From CAXMQZ01 sp963707075 (GTDB taxonomy: Bacteria > Acidobacteriota > Thermoanaerobaculia > Multivoradales > JAHEKO01), in NCBI GenBank assembly GCA_963707075.1, contig CAVPOX010000001.1, positions 558,001 through 622,000 on the forward strand: a stretch of DNA of 64,000 nt. Direction: 5' to 3'. Positions within the stretch are counted from its first letter, which is position 1. Every line of letters begins with the position of its first letter. The translations under genes and the position numbers were made by a program. Shown here piece after piece: positions 54,900-63,320 of this stretch. Under the pieces are notes generated by a model. It was not told the DNA's origin. It did no database searches and saw nothing but the letters and a program-made list of their open reading frames with translations.

Positions 54900-56150
54900 T
54901 CAACCGGTGCTGGCCGTTAACTGCCGCACCAGCGACAGCGCGGAAGCGAAGGTTTCGTCGACCTCGATATGGCGGAACTCGGCACTGCGTCCCACCAGAT
55001 GCAGGTTCTCGAAGCGTCCGAAGACCTCTTCCGAGTCCTCCTTTGCCCTTTCGTAGAAACGATCATAGACCGGATAGGCGAAGCGTTCATGCAGGACCAG
55101 CGAATCGAGGAGCTTGCGGCGGTCCAGGAGCTCGTAGCGTTCCATGGCTCTCAGTACATCCTCGACTGGATCTTCCGAGGGCATGGTGACCTCGGCGACC
55201 ACCACGGTGCGGTCCTCGGGAGTATCCGCATGGGCGAAGTTCTTGAATTCCGACATCCGGTTGATCACCACGTCGGCGTCACCAAAGTAGATCCAGTGGT
55301 AGGGCATGACCGCCGACTCGGCAATGTGCAGGTATACCAGCTGAATCGATTGGAAGCGCAGGTCGAACTCGTGACCGAGCATGCGACCCAGGATCGTGGA
55401 CGGCAAGGTCGAGATCAGTCGGTCGCAGGCAAAACGCTCCTGCCGCCCGTTCTCCTCGACGTGAATGGCGGTCACACGGTTGCCTTCGGTGTCGACCCCG
55501 GTCACCCGGGCGTTGAGGTGTACGGCATTGTCGACCCGATCTGCCAGGGCGTGACAGATGGCGCCATACCCTCCCTGTTTTGGATAGTGGAACTCGCGGA
55601 AGAAGATCTTGGTGTCTCGCCGAAGCACGTCACGCAACCCTGTGACACGCAACTTCTGCCGCCCCCACGAAACCGAAATCTCTGCCGGTGGGACCCCGAA
55701 CATCTTCATGGTGTATGGCTTGAAGAAGAACTCGTAGAGACCGTAGCCGAACTTGTTGATCGCCAGGCTCTCGAAGGAGTCTTCGGGGAGCTTGGGCTTG
55801 AAGAGGTAACCCTTGACCAGTCTGCTGCTGATGCGAGGCGGCAGACGCAGTACCAACTCGAAGGGATTGACCGGATCGCGCACGACATGGTCGGCGATGA
55901 AGATCCGGCTACGACGCTGATGGCGGTGCATGGGCACCAGCGCCAGGAGTCTCTCCTTGGCTTCCTTGTCGCGGGTGAAGAGTCGGTGTGGGGCGATGTC
56001 GCAGTGAAAATCGTGCCAGTCGAAGCTCCGTGCCAGCCCACCAATCTGATCGCTGGCCTCGAAGACATGCACGTCATAGCCCTGCTCCGACAACAGCATG
56101 GCGCTACTCAGGCCGGAGGTGCCGGCGCCGATGATCGCGACTCGTTCCAT
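54900..56150 (-). CDS. FAD-dependent amine-oxidase/protoporphyrinogen-oxidase-like oxidoreductase
   Basis: A 416-aa flavoprotein. The Rossmann dinucleotide motif GAGTSGLSSA starts at residue 8, with EASDQIGGLARS as the second FAD-contact. The segments FKPYTMKMFGVPP, and LHLVGRSAEFRHIEVDETFASAL are typical of the amine oxidase/UGM-like group that includes sugar-nucleotide mutases and protoporphyrinogen oxidase relatives. Reaction unknown; because GT39 follows in the same operon, a role in sugar-nucleotide or lipid-carrier chemistry is plausible. The ATG is 38 nt after the GH2 stop. Confidence 0.8.
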   Translation of the reverse strand: MERVAIIGAGTSGLSSAMLLSEQGYDVHVFEASDQIGGLARSFDWHDFHCDIAPHRLFTRDKEAKERLLALVPMHRHQRRSRIFIADHVVRDPVNPFELVLRLPPRISSRLVKGYLFKPKLPEDSFESLAINKFGYGLYEFFFKPYTMKMFGVPPAEISVSWGRQKLRVTGLRDVLRRDTKIFFREFHYPKQGGYGAICHALADRVDNAVHLNARVTGVDTEGNRVTAIHVEENGRQERFACDRLISTLPSTILGRMLGHEFDLRFQSIQLVYLHIAESAVMPYHWIYFGDADVVINRMSEFKNFAHADTPEDRTVVVAEVTMPSEDPVEDVLRAMERYELLDRRKLLDSLVLHERFAYPVYDRFYERAKEDSEEVFGRFENLHLVGRSAEFRHIEVDETFASALSLVRQLTASTG

Positions 56151-56188
56151 AAAATCGAGTCCAGATTATGCACCAAAAACCGACAAGA

Positions 56189-58813
56189 CTAGGAGCCCGG
56201 AACGTTCCAACCCGAATACTGGAGAACGGGTGACTCGCCGCTCAGGGCGTGCTGGGGAATCGATCCCACGATCTCACGACTCTCGCCGGGCAACAGCGAG
56301 AAGTAGTTGTCCTCCCAGAGGACCGGGGCCACCAGCTCTCCCGATTCGCTACCGACAATCTGTAGTTCGATGAAGAAGGCGATCTGATCACTCGGGTTGC
56401 GCAGCGCAACCGACACGTTGGCGCCATCAGAGAGCTCTGCGAACCGGTGCTCGACATCGAGGTCGACCGTTGGCATCGCGGCCAGCGCCGAGAAATCGGC
56501 AAATCGCGCGATCGGTGTGTAGAACCACTCGGTGGCCTCCCAGTCGAGCGCATCCATCTCGGTCGACAGCCAGTAGAGATTGGCAGCCAGAACCGTCCCC
56601 GCGCGGTCGAGCAGTCTCAGGTCGACCAGATAGACACCGTCGTCGGTTGCGACCTCCGGCAACGAGACGATCGATTCCCGATTTTCTGCCGGGAAGTCTC
56701 GCTTCCAGTCCTCCTCATAGAGCGTCTCGGCTTGCAGGCTCAGGACTCTGGCCTGTACCTGGTGCCCGGGCAGGTCTTCGGCGGTGTCGTTGACGACGAT
56801 CACGTTGCGGTCGCTGTAATCGAACACCACGTTGAGCGGGCGATTCGCGTTGCGGGTGGCGTAGAACGCCCCGTTCGGAACCAGGTAGTAATCGTAGAGC
56901 TGCCAGTAGAGCTCCGGCCAGGCGGAGTTGAGCATCCACTGGATGATGCCGGTCGTCACCGGCCGGCGGACGGAAAAGGCCTCGAACATGGCCCGCATGG
57001 CTTCATAGTTGGCGATCTGGGCCTTACGCGAGAAGTCTTCGAGATCGGTCGTCTCGCCGTAGCGTTTATCGAGAGCTTCCTTGTACCGGTCGATGGTGTT
57101 GAATTCGTTTCGACCCGAGTGGTATTCCCACATCGCATCGACCGGCCACCAGTTCTCCTGTGGCATCATGCGTCGGATGCTTGCCGCGGGCGGTGGCTGC
57201 GGACCCGGCCCGGTCTCGGTATTGAACCCGTAGGCACCGCCGTTCTCGGTATCGAGGTACCAGTAGCTGGGTGGCACGTAGTCGTAGGGGCCGTTCATCT
57301 TGACACCCGTTGGGCCGCTGACTTCGCTGGTAGCGACCGCGCAAGCCGCAAGCGCGGGTCGGGTCGTGTCGATCTCGTCGAGGACCTCCAGGTAGCGTTT
57401 CTCGAGGGCCGGCCGCGGCAGCATATCGCTGCCCAGGACCCAGAGAAAAACGCTGGGATGGTTTCGCAGCCAGGTCACCTGATCTCGCAGTGAGGCGGCC
57501 ACCAGGTCGATTTCTTCAGGAGTGTCGATTCCACCAAACTCATCGACCGGTCCGCCGAGATAGTTCTCCCACTCCCACTGGCAGCTCCAGCCGACCATGA
57601 CCAGAATGCCGTACTTGTCAGCCAGGTCGTACAACTCCTTACCGCTGCCCCAGAAGCCCTCTAGCCGGATGGTGTTGAGGTTCATGTGCCGCACGTAGCG
57701 CAGCTGATCCTCGACCTTTCGAGGGCTCTCGATCAGCATCAGATCGTCGACCCACCCGCCACCGCGAATCAATATTTTCTTGCCGTTGACGATGTACCCG
57801 CGGTGTCCCTGCTCGTTGAGATAGTCCTCGATCTGGCGAATACCGAAGGTCTCGTGGCGCACGTCGGAGAAGTGGTTGTTGGTGGCCGCGATCAGCTCGA
57901 TCGTATAGAGATTCGGTTCTCCCATGTTGTTGGGCCACCAAAGGCGCGGTTTCTCGAGGACCAGGTCCGGGAAGTCGTCGGGCGTGAAGACGATCTGCCG
58001 TTCTTGTCCTGGAGCCAGATCGACGACCTGATCGATCTCGAAGCTGTCGTCGAATCTAGCGGTCACCGTCGTTTGCCGTGGTTGGTCGGCAAAGTTGGTT
58101 ACCTTGGCCGAGACCGTCAACGATGCCCGATCGAGAGTCTCGGTGTCGAGGTCGGAGCGCACGAAGATCTCATCGACAGCGATCTCACCGGTGATACGAA
58201 GCTTGACCGGTCGCCACAGTCCCATGTTGCGATCGGGCGGCACCGGGTTCCAGTCGACAAAGCCAATCGTCGGGTCCCCGGGTTCGGGCGGGTAGACCTC
58301 GATGGCGAGCACGTTCTCGCCAGTGACCAAGGCCGAGGTGATGTCGATCTCGAACTGGCGAAACGCACCGATCAGTGCCTCACGCGACCCTACCTGGCGA
58401 CCATTGACCCAGACATCGGCGCTGTAGTTGATACCTTCCAGAACCAGCCGCACGGTCGAGCCGACCTTGGGTTTAAGTCGAAACTCAGTCCGATACCACC
58501 AGGGCCCGGCGAACTGCTTTGTGGCGATCGCTTCGAGATTGCGGCCGAAGTAGGGATCCTCGATCTCACCCGAGGCGACCTTCGCCGCCAGAACCGTGGT
58601 CGGTACCGTCGCAGACATCCAGGTAGAATCGTCGAAACCCGGACTGGAAATCTCGACACCAGGTAAAGCGACGTCAGCGGCTGGGGCCAGCGTCCATTGC
58701 TTCTTCAACTCGAGGGTGGATTGCAGGTCGACCGTAGTGGTTTTCCGGGAGCTGTCGGCGCAGCCCGCCAGGATCGGAACTGCCAGAACGAAAAGGGCGA
58801 TGAGTATCTTCAT
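56189..58813 (-). CDS. GH2 exo-beta-D-glucosaminidase-like lipoprotein
   Basis: An 874-aa lipoprotein (lipobox LAGC at about 15-18). The GH2 jelly-roll, Ig-like and barrel domains are in order: sugar-binding PWWYRTEFRLKP, ADVWVNGRQVG, RNMGLWRPVKL, and the barrel. Asp463 (VLGSDML) and Glu533 (NTETGPG) match the acid/base and nucleophile of CsxA-type exo-beta-D-glucosaminidases (Asp469 and Glu541 from the literature), and the spacing is nearly the same (70 versus 72). The enzyme would release GlcN from chitosan-type ends; a mannosidase relative is the alternative. There is no ribosome site, and a TATACT lies 6 nt before the ATG. Confidence 0.88.
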   Translation of the reverse strand: MKILIALFVLAVPILAGCADSSRKTTTVDLQSTLELKKQWTLAPAADVALPGVEISSPGFDDSTWMSATVPTTVLAAKVASGEIEDPYFGRNLEAIATKQFAGPWWYRTEFRLKPKVGSTVRLVLEGINYSADVWVNGRQVGSREALIGAFRQFEIDITSALVTGENVLAIEVYPPEPGDPTIGFVDWNPVPPDRNMGLWRPVKLRITGEIAVDEIFVRSDLDTETLDRASLTVSAKVTNFADQPRQTTVTARFDDSFEIDQVVDLAPGQERQIVFTPDDFPDLVLEKPRLWWPNNMGEPNLYTIELIAATNNHFSDVRHETFGIRQIEDYLNEQGHRGYIVNGKKILIRGGGWVDDLMLIESPRKVEDQLRYVRHMNLNTIRLEGFWGSGKELYDLADKYGILVMVGWSCQWEWENYLGGPVDEFGGIDTPEEIDLVAASLRDQVTWLRNHPSVFLWVLGSDMLPRPALEKRYLEVLDEIDTTRPALAACAVATSEVSGPTGVKMNGPYDYVPPSYWYLDTENGGAYGFNTETGPGPQPPPAASIRRMMPQENWWPVDAMWEYHSGRNEFNTIDRYKEALDKRYGETTDLEDFSRKAQIANYEAMRAMFEAFSVRRPVTTGIIQWMLNSAWPELYWQLYDYYLVPNGAFYATRNANRPLNVVFDYSDRNVIVVNDTAEDLPGHQVQARVLSLQAETLYEEDWKRDFPAENRESIVSLPEVATDDGVYLVDLRLLDRAGTVLAANLYWLSTEMDALDWEATEWFYTPIARFADFSALAAMPTVDLDVEHRFAELSDGANVSVALRNPSDQIAFFIELQIVGSESGELVAPVLWEDNYFSLLPGESREIVGSIPQHALSGESPVLQYSGWNVPGS

Positions 58814-58819
58814 GGGTCA

Positions 58820-58849
58820 AGTATAGAAGCGCTGCCTGCCCGAACCCAA
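58820..58849 (-). promoter_or_regulatory. Putative promoter giving a near-leaderless GH2 transcript
   Basis: TTGGGT (58844-58849), 18 nt and TATACT (58820-58825) on the minus strand. The -10 element ends 6 nt before the ATG of the GH2 gene, so the transcript would start at or next to the start codon. Confidence 0.45.
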
Positions 58850-58858
58850 CCTGTTGGG
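58845..58858. promoter_or_regulatory. Inverted repeat in the GH2/SIS divergent region
   Basis: CCCAAC-CT-GTTGGG is an exact 6-bp inverted repeat that overlaps the -35 of the minus-strand promoter and lies 37 nt upstream of the SIS gene start. It could be an operator shared by both divergent genes. Confidence 0.4.
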
Positions 58859-58894
58859 AGTAACATCTGCTGCTACACTGAGGAGCCACCGATC

Positions 58895-59932
58895 ATGAGC
58901 TTGAAAGACGAAATCTTCGAACAGCCACTGGTACTGGCGCGCCTGCTGGAGACTCAGAGAGAAGCCGTTCAGGACATGGCGGAGGTCGTCCATCAGCGTG
59001 GCATCGAGTCGGTCTTTCTCGCGGCGCGCGGCAGCTCGGATAACGCCGGAATCTTCGCCAAGTACCTGTTCGGGACGATGAACCGACTGCCGGTGGTCCT
59101 GGCCGCGCCTTCGCTCTTCACCGTCTACAAGACTCCACCGAAACTGGCAGGGCAGCTGGTGCTGGGAATCTCCCAGTCGGGGCAGTCGCCGGACATTGTC
59201 AGCGTGGTGGAGGAGGGAAGACGTCAGGGCGCCCTGACCCTGGCGATCACCAACGATCCCGACTCACCTCTCGCCAACGAAGCTGAGCTGGTTCTCGACA
59301 CCGGAGCCGGACCGGAGAACGCTATCGCTGCAACCAAGACCTACACCACGCAGTTGTTGGCAATTGCCATGTTGGCGACCTCGCTGAGTGGACACAACAG
59401 CCTCATGGAAGAGTTGGGGAAGGTGCCGAGGCTGGTGGGTGAGACGTTGGCTCTCGATCAGATCATCGAGACCGCCGCCCAGCGCTATCGCTACATGACT
59501 CAGTGTGTGGTGTTGGGTCGGGGGTACAACTATGCGACGGCCTACGAATGGTCGCTGAAGCTGAAGGAGTTGGCTTACATCGTCGCCGAGCCATACTCCT
59601 CAGCCGATTTTCAGCACGGCCCCGTGGCGATCGTGTCGCACGGATTCCCGGTGTTGGCTGTCGCACCCCATGGCGCGGTGTTCCAGGATCTGATGGGCCT
59701 GCTGACCAAACTGGCTCGCGAGCACAAGGCCGAGCTGCTGGTGATCTCCAACGACTCCGAGGCCTGCGATCTGGCGCAGACTCCGTTGAAGCTACCGGCG
59801 GACCTGCCTGAATGGCTCAGCCCCCTGGTAAGTATCGTGCCCGCCCAGCTGTTCTGTTATCACCTCACGCGCGCCATGGGCTACGACACCGAGGCTCCCA
59901 GGCAGCTGAGCAAGATCACGCGAACCTGGTAA
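58895..59932 (+). CDS. SIS-domain glucosamine-6-phosphate deaminase (NagB-II type)
   Basis: A 345-aa protein with two SIS domains: ARGSSDNAGIFAKYLFG, GISQSGQSPDIVSV, the TKTYTTQLLA segment, then GRGYNYATAYEWSLKLKELA and the DFQHGPVA loop. This is the layout of GlmS isomerase-like proteins lacking the glutaminase domain, where some act as NagB-II deaminases, converting GlcN6P to Fru6P and ammonia. Divergent placement with a GH2 glucosaminidase supports this. GAGGAG lies 10 nt before the ATG. A fructosamine deglycase is the alternative. Confidence 0.87.
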   Translation: MSLKDEIFEQPLVLARLLETQREAVQDMAEVVHQRGIESVFLAARGSSDNAGIFAKYLFGTMNRLPVVLAAPSLFTVYKTPPKLAGQLVLGISQSGQSPDIVSVVEEGRRQGALTLAITNDPDSPLANEAELVLDTGAGPENAIAATKTYTTQLLAIAMLATSLSGHNSLMEELGKVPRLVGETLALDQIIETAAQRYRYMTQCVVLGRGYNYATAYEWSLKLKELAYIVAEPYSSADFQHGPVAIVSHGFPVLAVAPHGAVFQDLMGLLTKLAREHKAELLVISNDSEACDLAQTPLKLPADLPEWLSPLVSIVPAQLFCYHLTRAMGYDTEAPRQLSKITRTW

Positions 59933-60016
59933 AGGGCAGCAGGTCTCCGCGACGTAGCGACGGCGATTGGTCTGCCTGGATCGCCAAGAGAGGATAGGCG
60001 GTTCGCCTTGCCGCCC

Positions 60017-62299
60017 TCAAAGTTGAACTCGGGTGAAGATGATGGTGCGGTCGCCGCGGTCGATCGGGACTACGTGGCTTGGGCGAGCCTCGACCAGTAC
60101 ATCGCCAGCGGGCGGCAGACCGAACGACGAGTCCACAAGCGTGAACTCGAGCGGCCCCTCGCCACGGATCGACAGATTCATCTCGATGCCTTCGCTGGGA
60201 AATGTCGCCAGGACGACGACGCGCAGGTCGCCTGCGAAGACCTTCGATAGCGCTTTGTCCCTCAAATCGAGCTCCCAACCGTCGAGAGAGAGCTCTTCGA
60301 TGCGACTCGAGTCGTGGAAGATCAGAGCACCCTGGTCGGCCTGACGAGGCGACAGCAGAAGCGTCTGGATCTGTCGATGTTCGGTGAGCGATGCCTGTTC
60401 GACAACCTCGACCACCGGAGAAGCCGCTGGGAGCGCTGCAGCTGCGGCCGATCGATACGCCGGTTCTGCAGCAGACCAGGGATACAGACTGGTGAGCTCA
60501 TCGCTCCAGGCAAGGGCGTTGGCGATGGGATCCGGCAGAGCGCTTTTACCGGACTGAACAGCGAATCTCGCCGCTCCTGCATCTGCATCCTGAACAAAAT
60601 AGAAATTCAGCGGGCGCGGGCTTTCCTCGGAGTAGGCGGGAAGCAAGGGGGTCAGGAGCACGAAAGCGAGGGCCAAGGCAAGGATCAGCAAGGGGAGCTT
60701 GCGGTGACTCGTCTTGGGTATCTCGGCCGAAGGGGCAAGGGTCAACGTCGTGATGCTGGCGACAAAGAGCGTGACCACCGGCATGACGGTGATCCCCATC
60801 GCATCCCAGAGGTTCCAGGCCATGTTCAGCTGCGTCGCGCAGGCAGCAACAATGGTCAGGGCGTAAGCGCCCGGAGTGAGCCAGGCGGGACGTTTGAGCG
60901 AGGTGAGCACCGCTAGGGCACCACCGACCACTGCCGGAACCAGGAACAGATAGGTGGCTCCCGGCAGCCAGAACGAGGCGGCCAGCGAGAAGGTCGCGAG
61001 TCCGAGGCAGGCTCCGATCCAGATCGAGGCGGCGCCGGCGCGACAGCCCAGAAAAGCGATCACCGAGGCAGGGACAGCGAGACCGATCAGCCAGAAGGCG
61101 GCCTTGGGTGCCCAGGCGGCTGCCGGCCAGGCAGGTAGCCCGGCCGGACCGGTGAAGAACCAGGTGGCGACCAGACCCAGACCCATGGCGCCGACGACAG
61201 AGAGGGCGAAGACGCCTATGCCCCAGGCGAGCTTGCCCAGGCCCACGTTGCGCCGGGCGCGACGGATGCCGAATCCAATAAGCGCTGACAACATGGCGAG
61301 GATCGACAAGGGCGCGTTCCAGCTTTCCGGCCAGGAGACAATTCCGAATCCCCAAATATCGAACCAGGAGGCGGTTCCAGGCGGTGGCGAATCCAGGTCG
61401 GCCTCCGCTAGGGCCCGGACCATCGCCAAGGCGTTCTCTCCCTGGTGTTGCACGGTCGCCGGTGTCACATGCTCGAGATCGTCCAGAGGTGTGTGGTAGT
61501 GAACCACGTCCTTGATGAACGCGAAGTTCACTCCATTCATCCCGTGCTCTTTGAAGATGGTGAAGTCGGTGTCGTTCGGTAGTCGCTTGTAGATGGAGTA
61601 GAAGAGAGAGCTGGTTGCTGGACGAGGCAGATGGCGTTTCATCAGGTCGACGAGCCAGGCGTTGTCGGTCCCGGTTTCGAACATGTAGCTGCGTCCGCCG
61701 GTGCCTCGGGCCTCGAGGTTGACCACGGCACCGACATCTTTGGCCCAGGGGTGCTCCGCAGCGAAGGCGATGGCACCCAGCAGGGCGGCCTCTTCACCAT
61801 CGTCGATCAGGAAGATGACGTCATTGAAGAGAGGAGGTCCCTCCCTGAGGAGTCGGGCGATTTCCAGCGATGCGGCCACCGCGACTCCGTCATCGGAAAC
61901 CGATGGTCCGGCACCTACCGAGTCGTAATGTACGGCAAGGAGGACGGCCTTGCCGTTGCCGGTGCCTTCGAGCCGAGCCAAAATGTTCTCCACATGACCG
62001 CAAGCGCGACTGGAGCGGCAGACAAACCCGTGTTGCACAGCCGGCTCATAGCCCAGATCCCGCAGTGACTCGAGTACGCGGTCCTTGTAGCGTCTGTTGT
62101 TCTCGGTGCCGATGGGGTGAGTGACTCGATCCGCGTAAATTCCTTCGAGGACCTGCATGGCACTCACGGCCGAAAAAATCCCCTCCGAGTTGGCCTCTCG
62201 AGGCGGTGAGGGATTCGATCGAATCGCTGTCAGCCACAAGCAGGCGAAGGCTGTGATCAGCGCTGCGGCGAAAGAGCGTCGACTAGCCTGCGGTTTCAT
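60017..62299 (-). CDS. M28-family metallopeptidase with C-terminal membrane region
   Basis: A 760-aa protein. An N-terminal signal-anchor (AAALITAFACLWLTAI) precedes an M28 domain (about 45-300) with zinc ligands seen in AVHYDSV, SDDGVAVAA, DDGEEAALLGA and the final His in VVHYHTPLDDL. From about 330 to 560 there are eight or nine membrane helices, and a soluble C-terminus of about 200 residues follows. This matches the Fxna/endoplasmic reticulum metallopeptidase 1 layout found in some bacteria. Its start overlaps the end of the next upstream gene by 17 nt. It is an aminopeptidase candidate; substrate unknown. Confidence 0.88.
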   Translation of the reverse strand: MKPQASRRSFAAALITAFACLWLTAIRSNPSPPREANSEGIFSAVSAMQVLEGIYADRVTHPIGTENNRRYKDRVLESLRDLGYEPAVQHGFVCRSSRACGHVENILARLEGTGNGKAVLLAVHYDSVGAGPSVSDDGVAVAASLEIARLLREGPPLFNDVIFLIDDGEEAALLGAIAFAAEHPWAKDVGAVVNLEARGTGGRSYMFETGTDNAWLVDLMKRHLPRPATSSLFYSIYKRLPNDTDFTIFKEHGMNGVNFAFIKDVVHYHTPLDDLEHVTPATVQHQGENALAMVRALAEADLDSPPPGTASWFDIWGFGIVSWPESWNAPLSILAMLSALIGFGIRRARRNVGLGKLAWGIGVFALSVVGAMGLGLVATWFFTGPAGLPAWPAAAWAPKAAFWLIGLAVPASVIAFLGCRAGAASIWIGACLGLATFSLAASFWLPGATYLFLVPAVVGGALAVLTSLKRPAWLTPGAYALTIVAACATQLNMAWNLWDAMGITVMPVVTLFVASITTLTLAPSAEIPKTSHRKLPLLILALALAFVLLTPLLPAYSEESPRPLNFYFVQDADAGAARFAVQSGKSALPDPIANALAWSDELTSLYPWSAAEPAYRSAAAAALPAASPVVEVVEQASLTEHRQIQTLLLSPRQADQGALIFHDSSRIEELSLDGWELDLRDKALSKVFAGDLRVVVLATFPSEGIEMNLSIRGEGPLEFTLVDSSFGLPPAGDVLVEARPSHVVPIDRGDRTIIFTRVQL

Positions 62300-62705
62300 G
62301 GCGCGAGGTGCTCCGCAGGATCAACCCGGTGATCAGGAGCCCCACGAGTGCCACGGGCGGGCCCTCCGCGAGCGTCCACCACAACGGCATTCCGGCATGC
62401 AAATCGATGCCGGTCAGTAGCACGCCGCCAATCGCAGTGGCGACTCCGAGATAGAGAAGTATCGGCCGGTAGCGCTGCAGATTGACGGACACCATCAACA
62501 ACAGTCCACCATGCATGGCGTAGAGAAAGGAGATCGAGCGGGTCAGATAGTCGACCAGAGGTGAGGCAGGAAAATCGCCCATCCCGAGCCACTCATGAGT
62601 TCCGGCCATCCATGAAACCGGCATGAAAATGGCGAAAGTGGCCAGCAGCATGGTTGCGCCACCGACCCGCAGCACGATCTGCAGGATCCGCCCCTGTCTG
62701 TTCAC
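62283..62705 (-). CDS. Small four-helix membrane protein, upstream of M28 peptidase
   Basis: A 140-aa protein starting at GTG with about four membrane helices (ILQIVLRVGGATMLLATFAIFM-type first segment, SISFLYAMHGGLLLMVSV, ILLYLGVATAIGGVLLTGI, PVALVGLLITGLIL). It resembles small uncharacterised membrane proteins; no family is certain. The last 17 nt overlap the M28 start, so translation is likely coupled and the two may form a complex. Confidence 0.65.
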   Translation of the reverse strand: MNRQGRILQIVLRVGGATMLLATFAIFMPVSWMAGTHEWLGMGDFPASPLVDYLTRSISFLYAMHGGLLLMVSVNLQRYRPILLYLGVATAIGGVLLTGIDLHAGMPLWWTLAEGPPVALVGLLITGLILRSTSRHETAG

Positions 62706-62776
62706 AACGTCCTAGAGTTTATCGTTTCCTGTCAGTCTTGCCGAAGTCACCGGTCTTTCACGCATCGGTCCGGCCG

Positions 62777-62936
62777 TCCAATCGCCTCACTGCGCGGGAA
62801 GAGGTTGAGGCTACGTTCGGCGAGTGGACGGCCTTCCCCGTGGCGGCTATGCCCCTGTGCGGACTGCCGGTCGGTCCAATCATCCAATCGCCTCACTGCG
62901 CAAGAGTAGGGTAAGGCTCCGTTCGGCGAATGGACG
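62777..62936. repeat. Two imperfect direct repeats (54 bp, 106-bp period)
   Basis: Copies at 62777-62830 and 62883-62936 both begin TCCAATCGCCTCACTGCGC and end GGA(C/G)-type TGGACG, with 46 of 54 bases identical by my comparison. They lie in the noncoding region between the small membrane gene and the kinase. Confidence 0.75.
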
Positions 62937-62978
62937 CCCGCACCGTCGGGCCCTCACGGTTGCGACCTCGCCGAGGGG

Positions 62979-63130
62979 CGTGGGGTATGGTCCCAGGACG
63001 GGTCTCTTTCCAAACGCATCCAGACCAGGCCTTGCAGGCCTCTCAAGGTCCGGCGCGTCGGAAAGCGAGCGAACGCCTTCCGGCCCAACGCCACTTGGCG
63101 TGAGCGTGCCCTCCGGGACCATACCCCACG
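62979..63130. repeat. Exact 16-bp inverted repeat, arms 120 bp apart
   Basis: CGTGGGGTATGGTCCC at 62979-62994 is exactly reverse-complementary to 63115-63130. The intervening 120 bp contain further small inverted pairs such as CGCCA-CT-TGGCG at 63090-63101. Could be a structured RNA, a recombination footprint or a chromosomal repeat. Confidence 0.7.
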
Positions 63131-63215
63131 ACCCGCATCGATTCCGACCAGCTCCCGCGGTCCCCTCCAGGAACACCGCAACGGCCCTGAAGGCTCACAG
63201 CGTGAGCGTGCCCTC
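63099..63215. repeat. Exact 16-bp direct repeat
   Basis: GCGTGAGCGTGCCCTC occurs at 63099-63114 and again at 63200-63215, next to one arm of the inverted repeat. Confidence 0.75.
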
Positions 63216-63320
63216 GGTCGAACACCCGCCACGGTTCTGGGTGCCCTGAGAACGGAACGCTCTGGCTCTTCGCTCCGAGGTTCAGTTCGCGAGTGGTGTG
63301 ATAGAAATGGTCTCCCAAAA

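Larger units (their letters stand above)
62706..63320. other. Repeat-rich noncoding region before the Ser/Thr kinase
   Basis: 615 bp with no credible gene. Short open frames exist on both strands but their composition is repetitive and no ribosome site or domain supports them. The region holds the direct repeats and the long inverted repeat noted separately, and by position the kinase promoter. Confidence 0.6.

Noticed and set aside
62824..63249. Possible small proteins in the repeat-rich region before the kinase
   Set aside because: Frames exist on both strands but are repetitive, Pro/Arg/Ser-rich and lack ribosome sites; more likely noncoding repeats.
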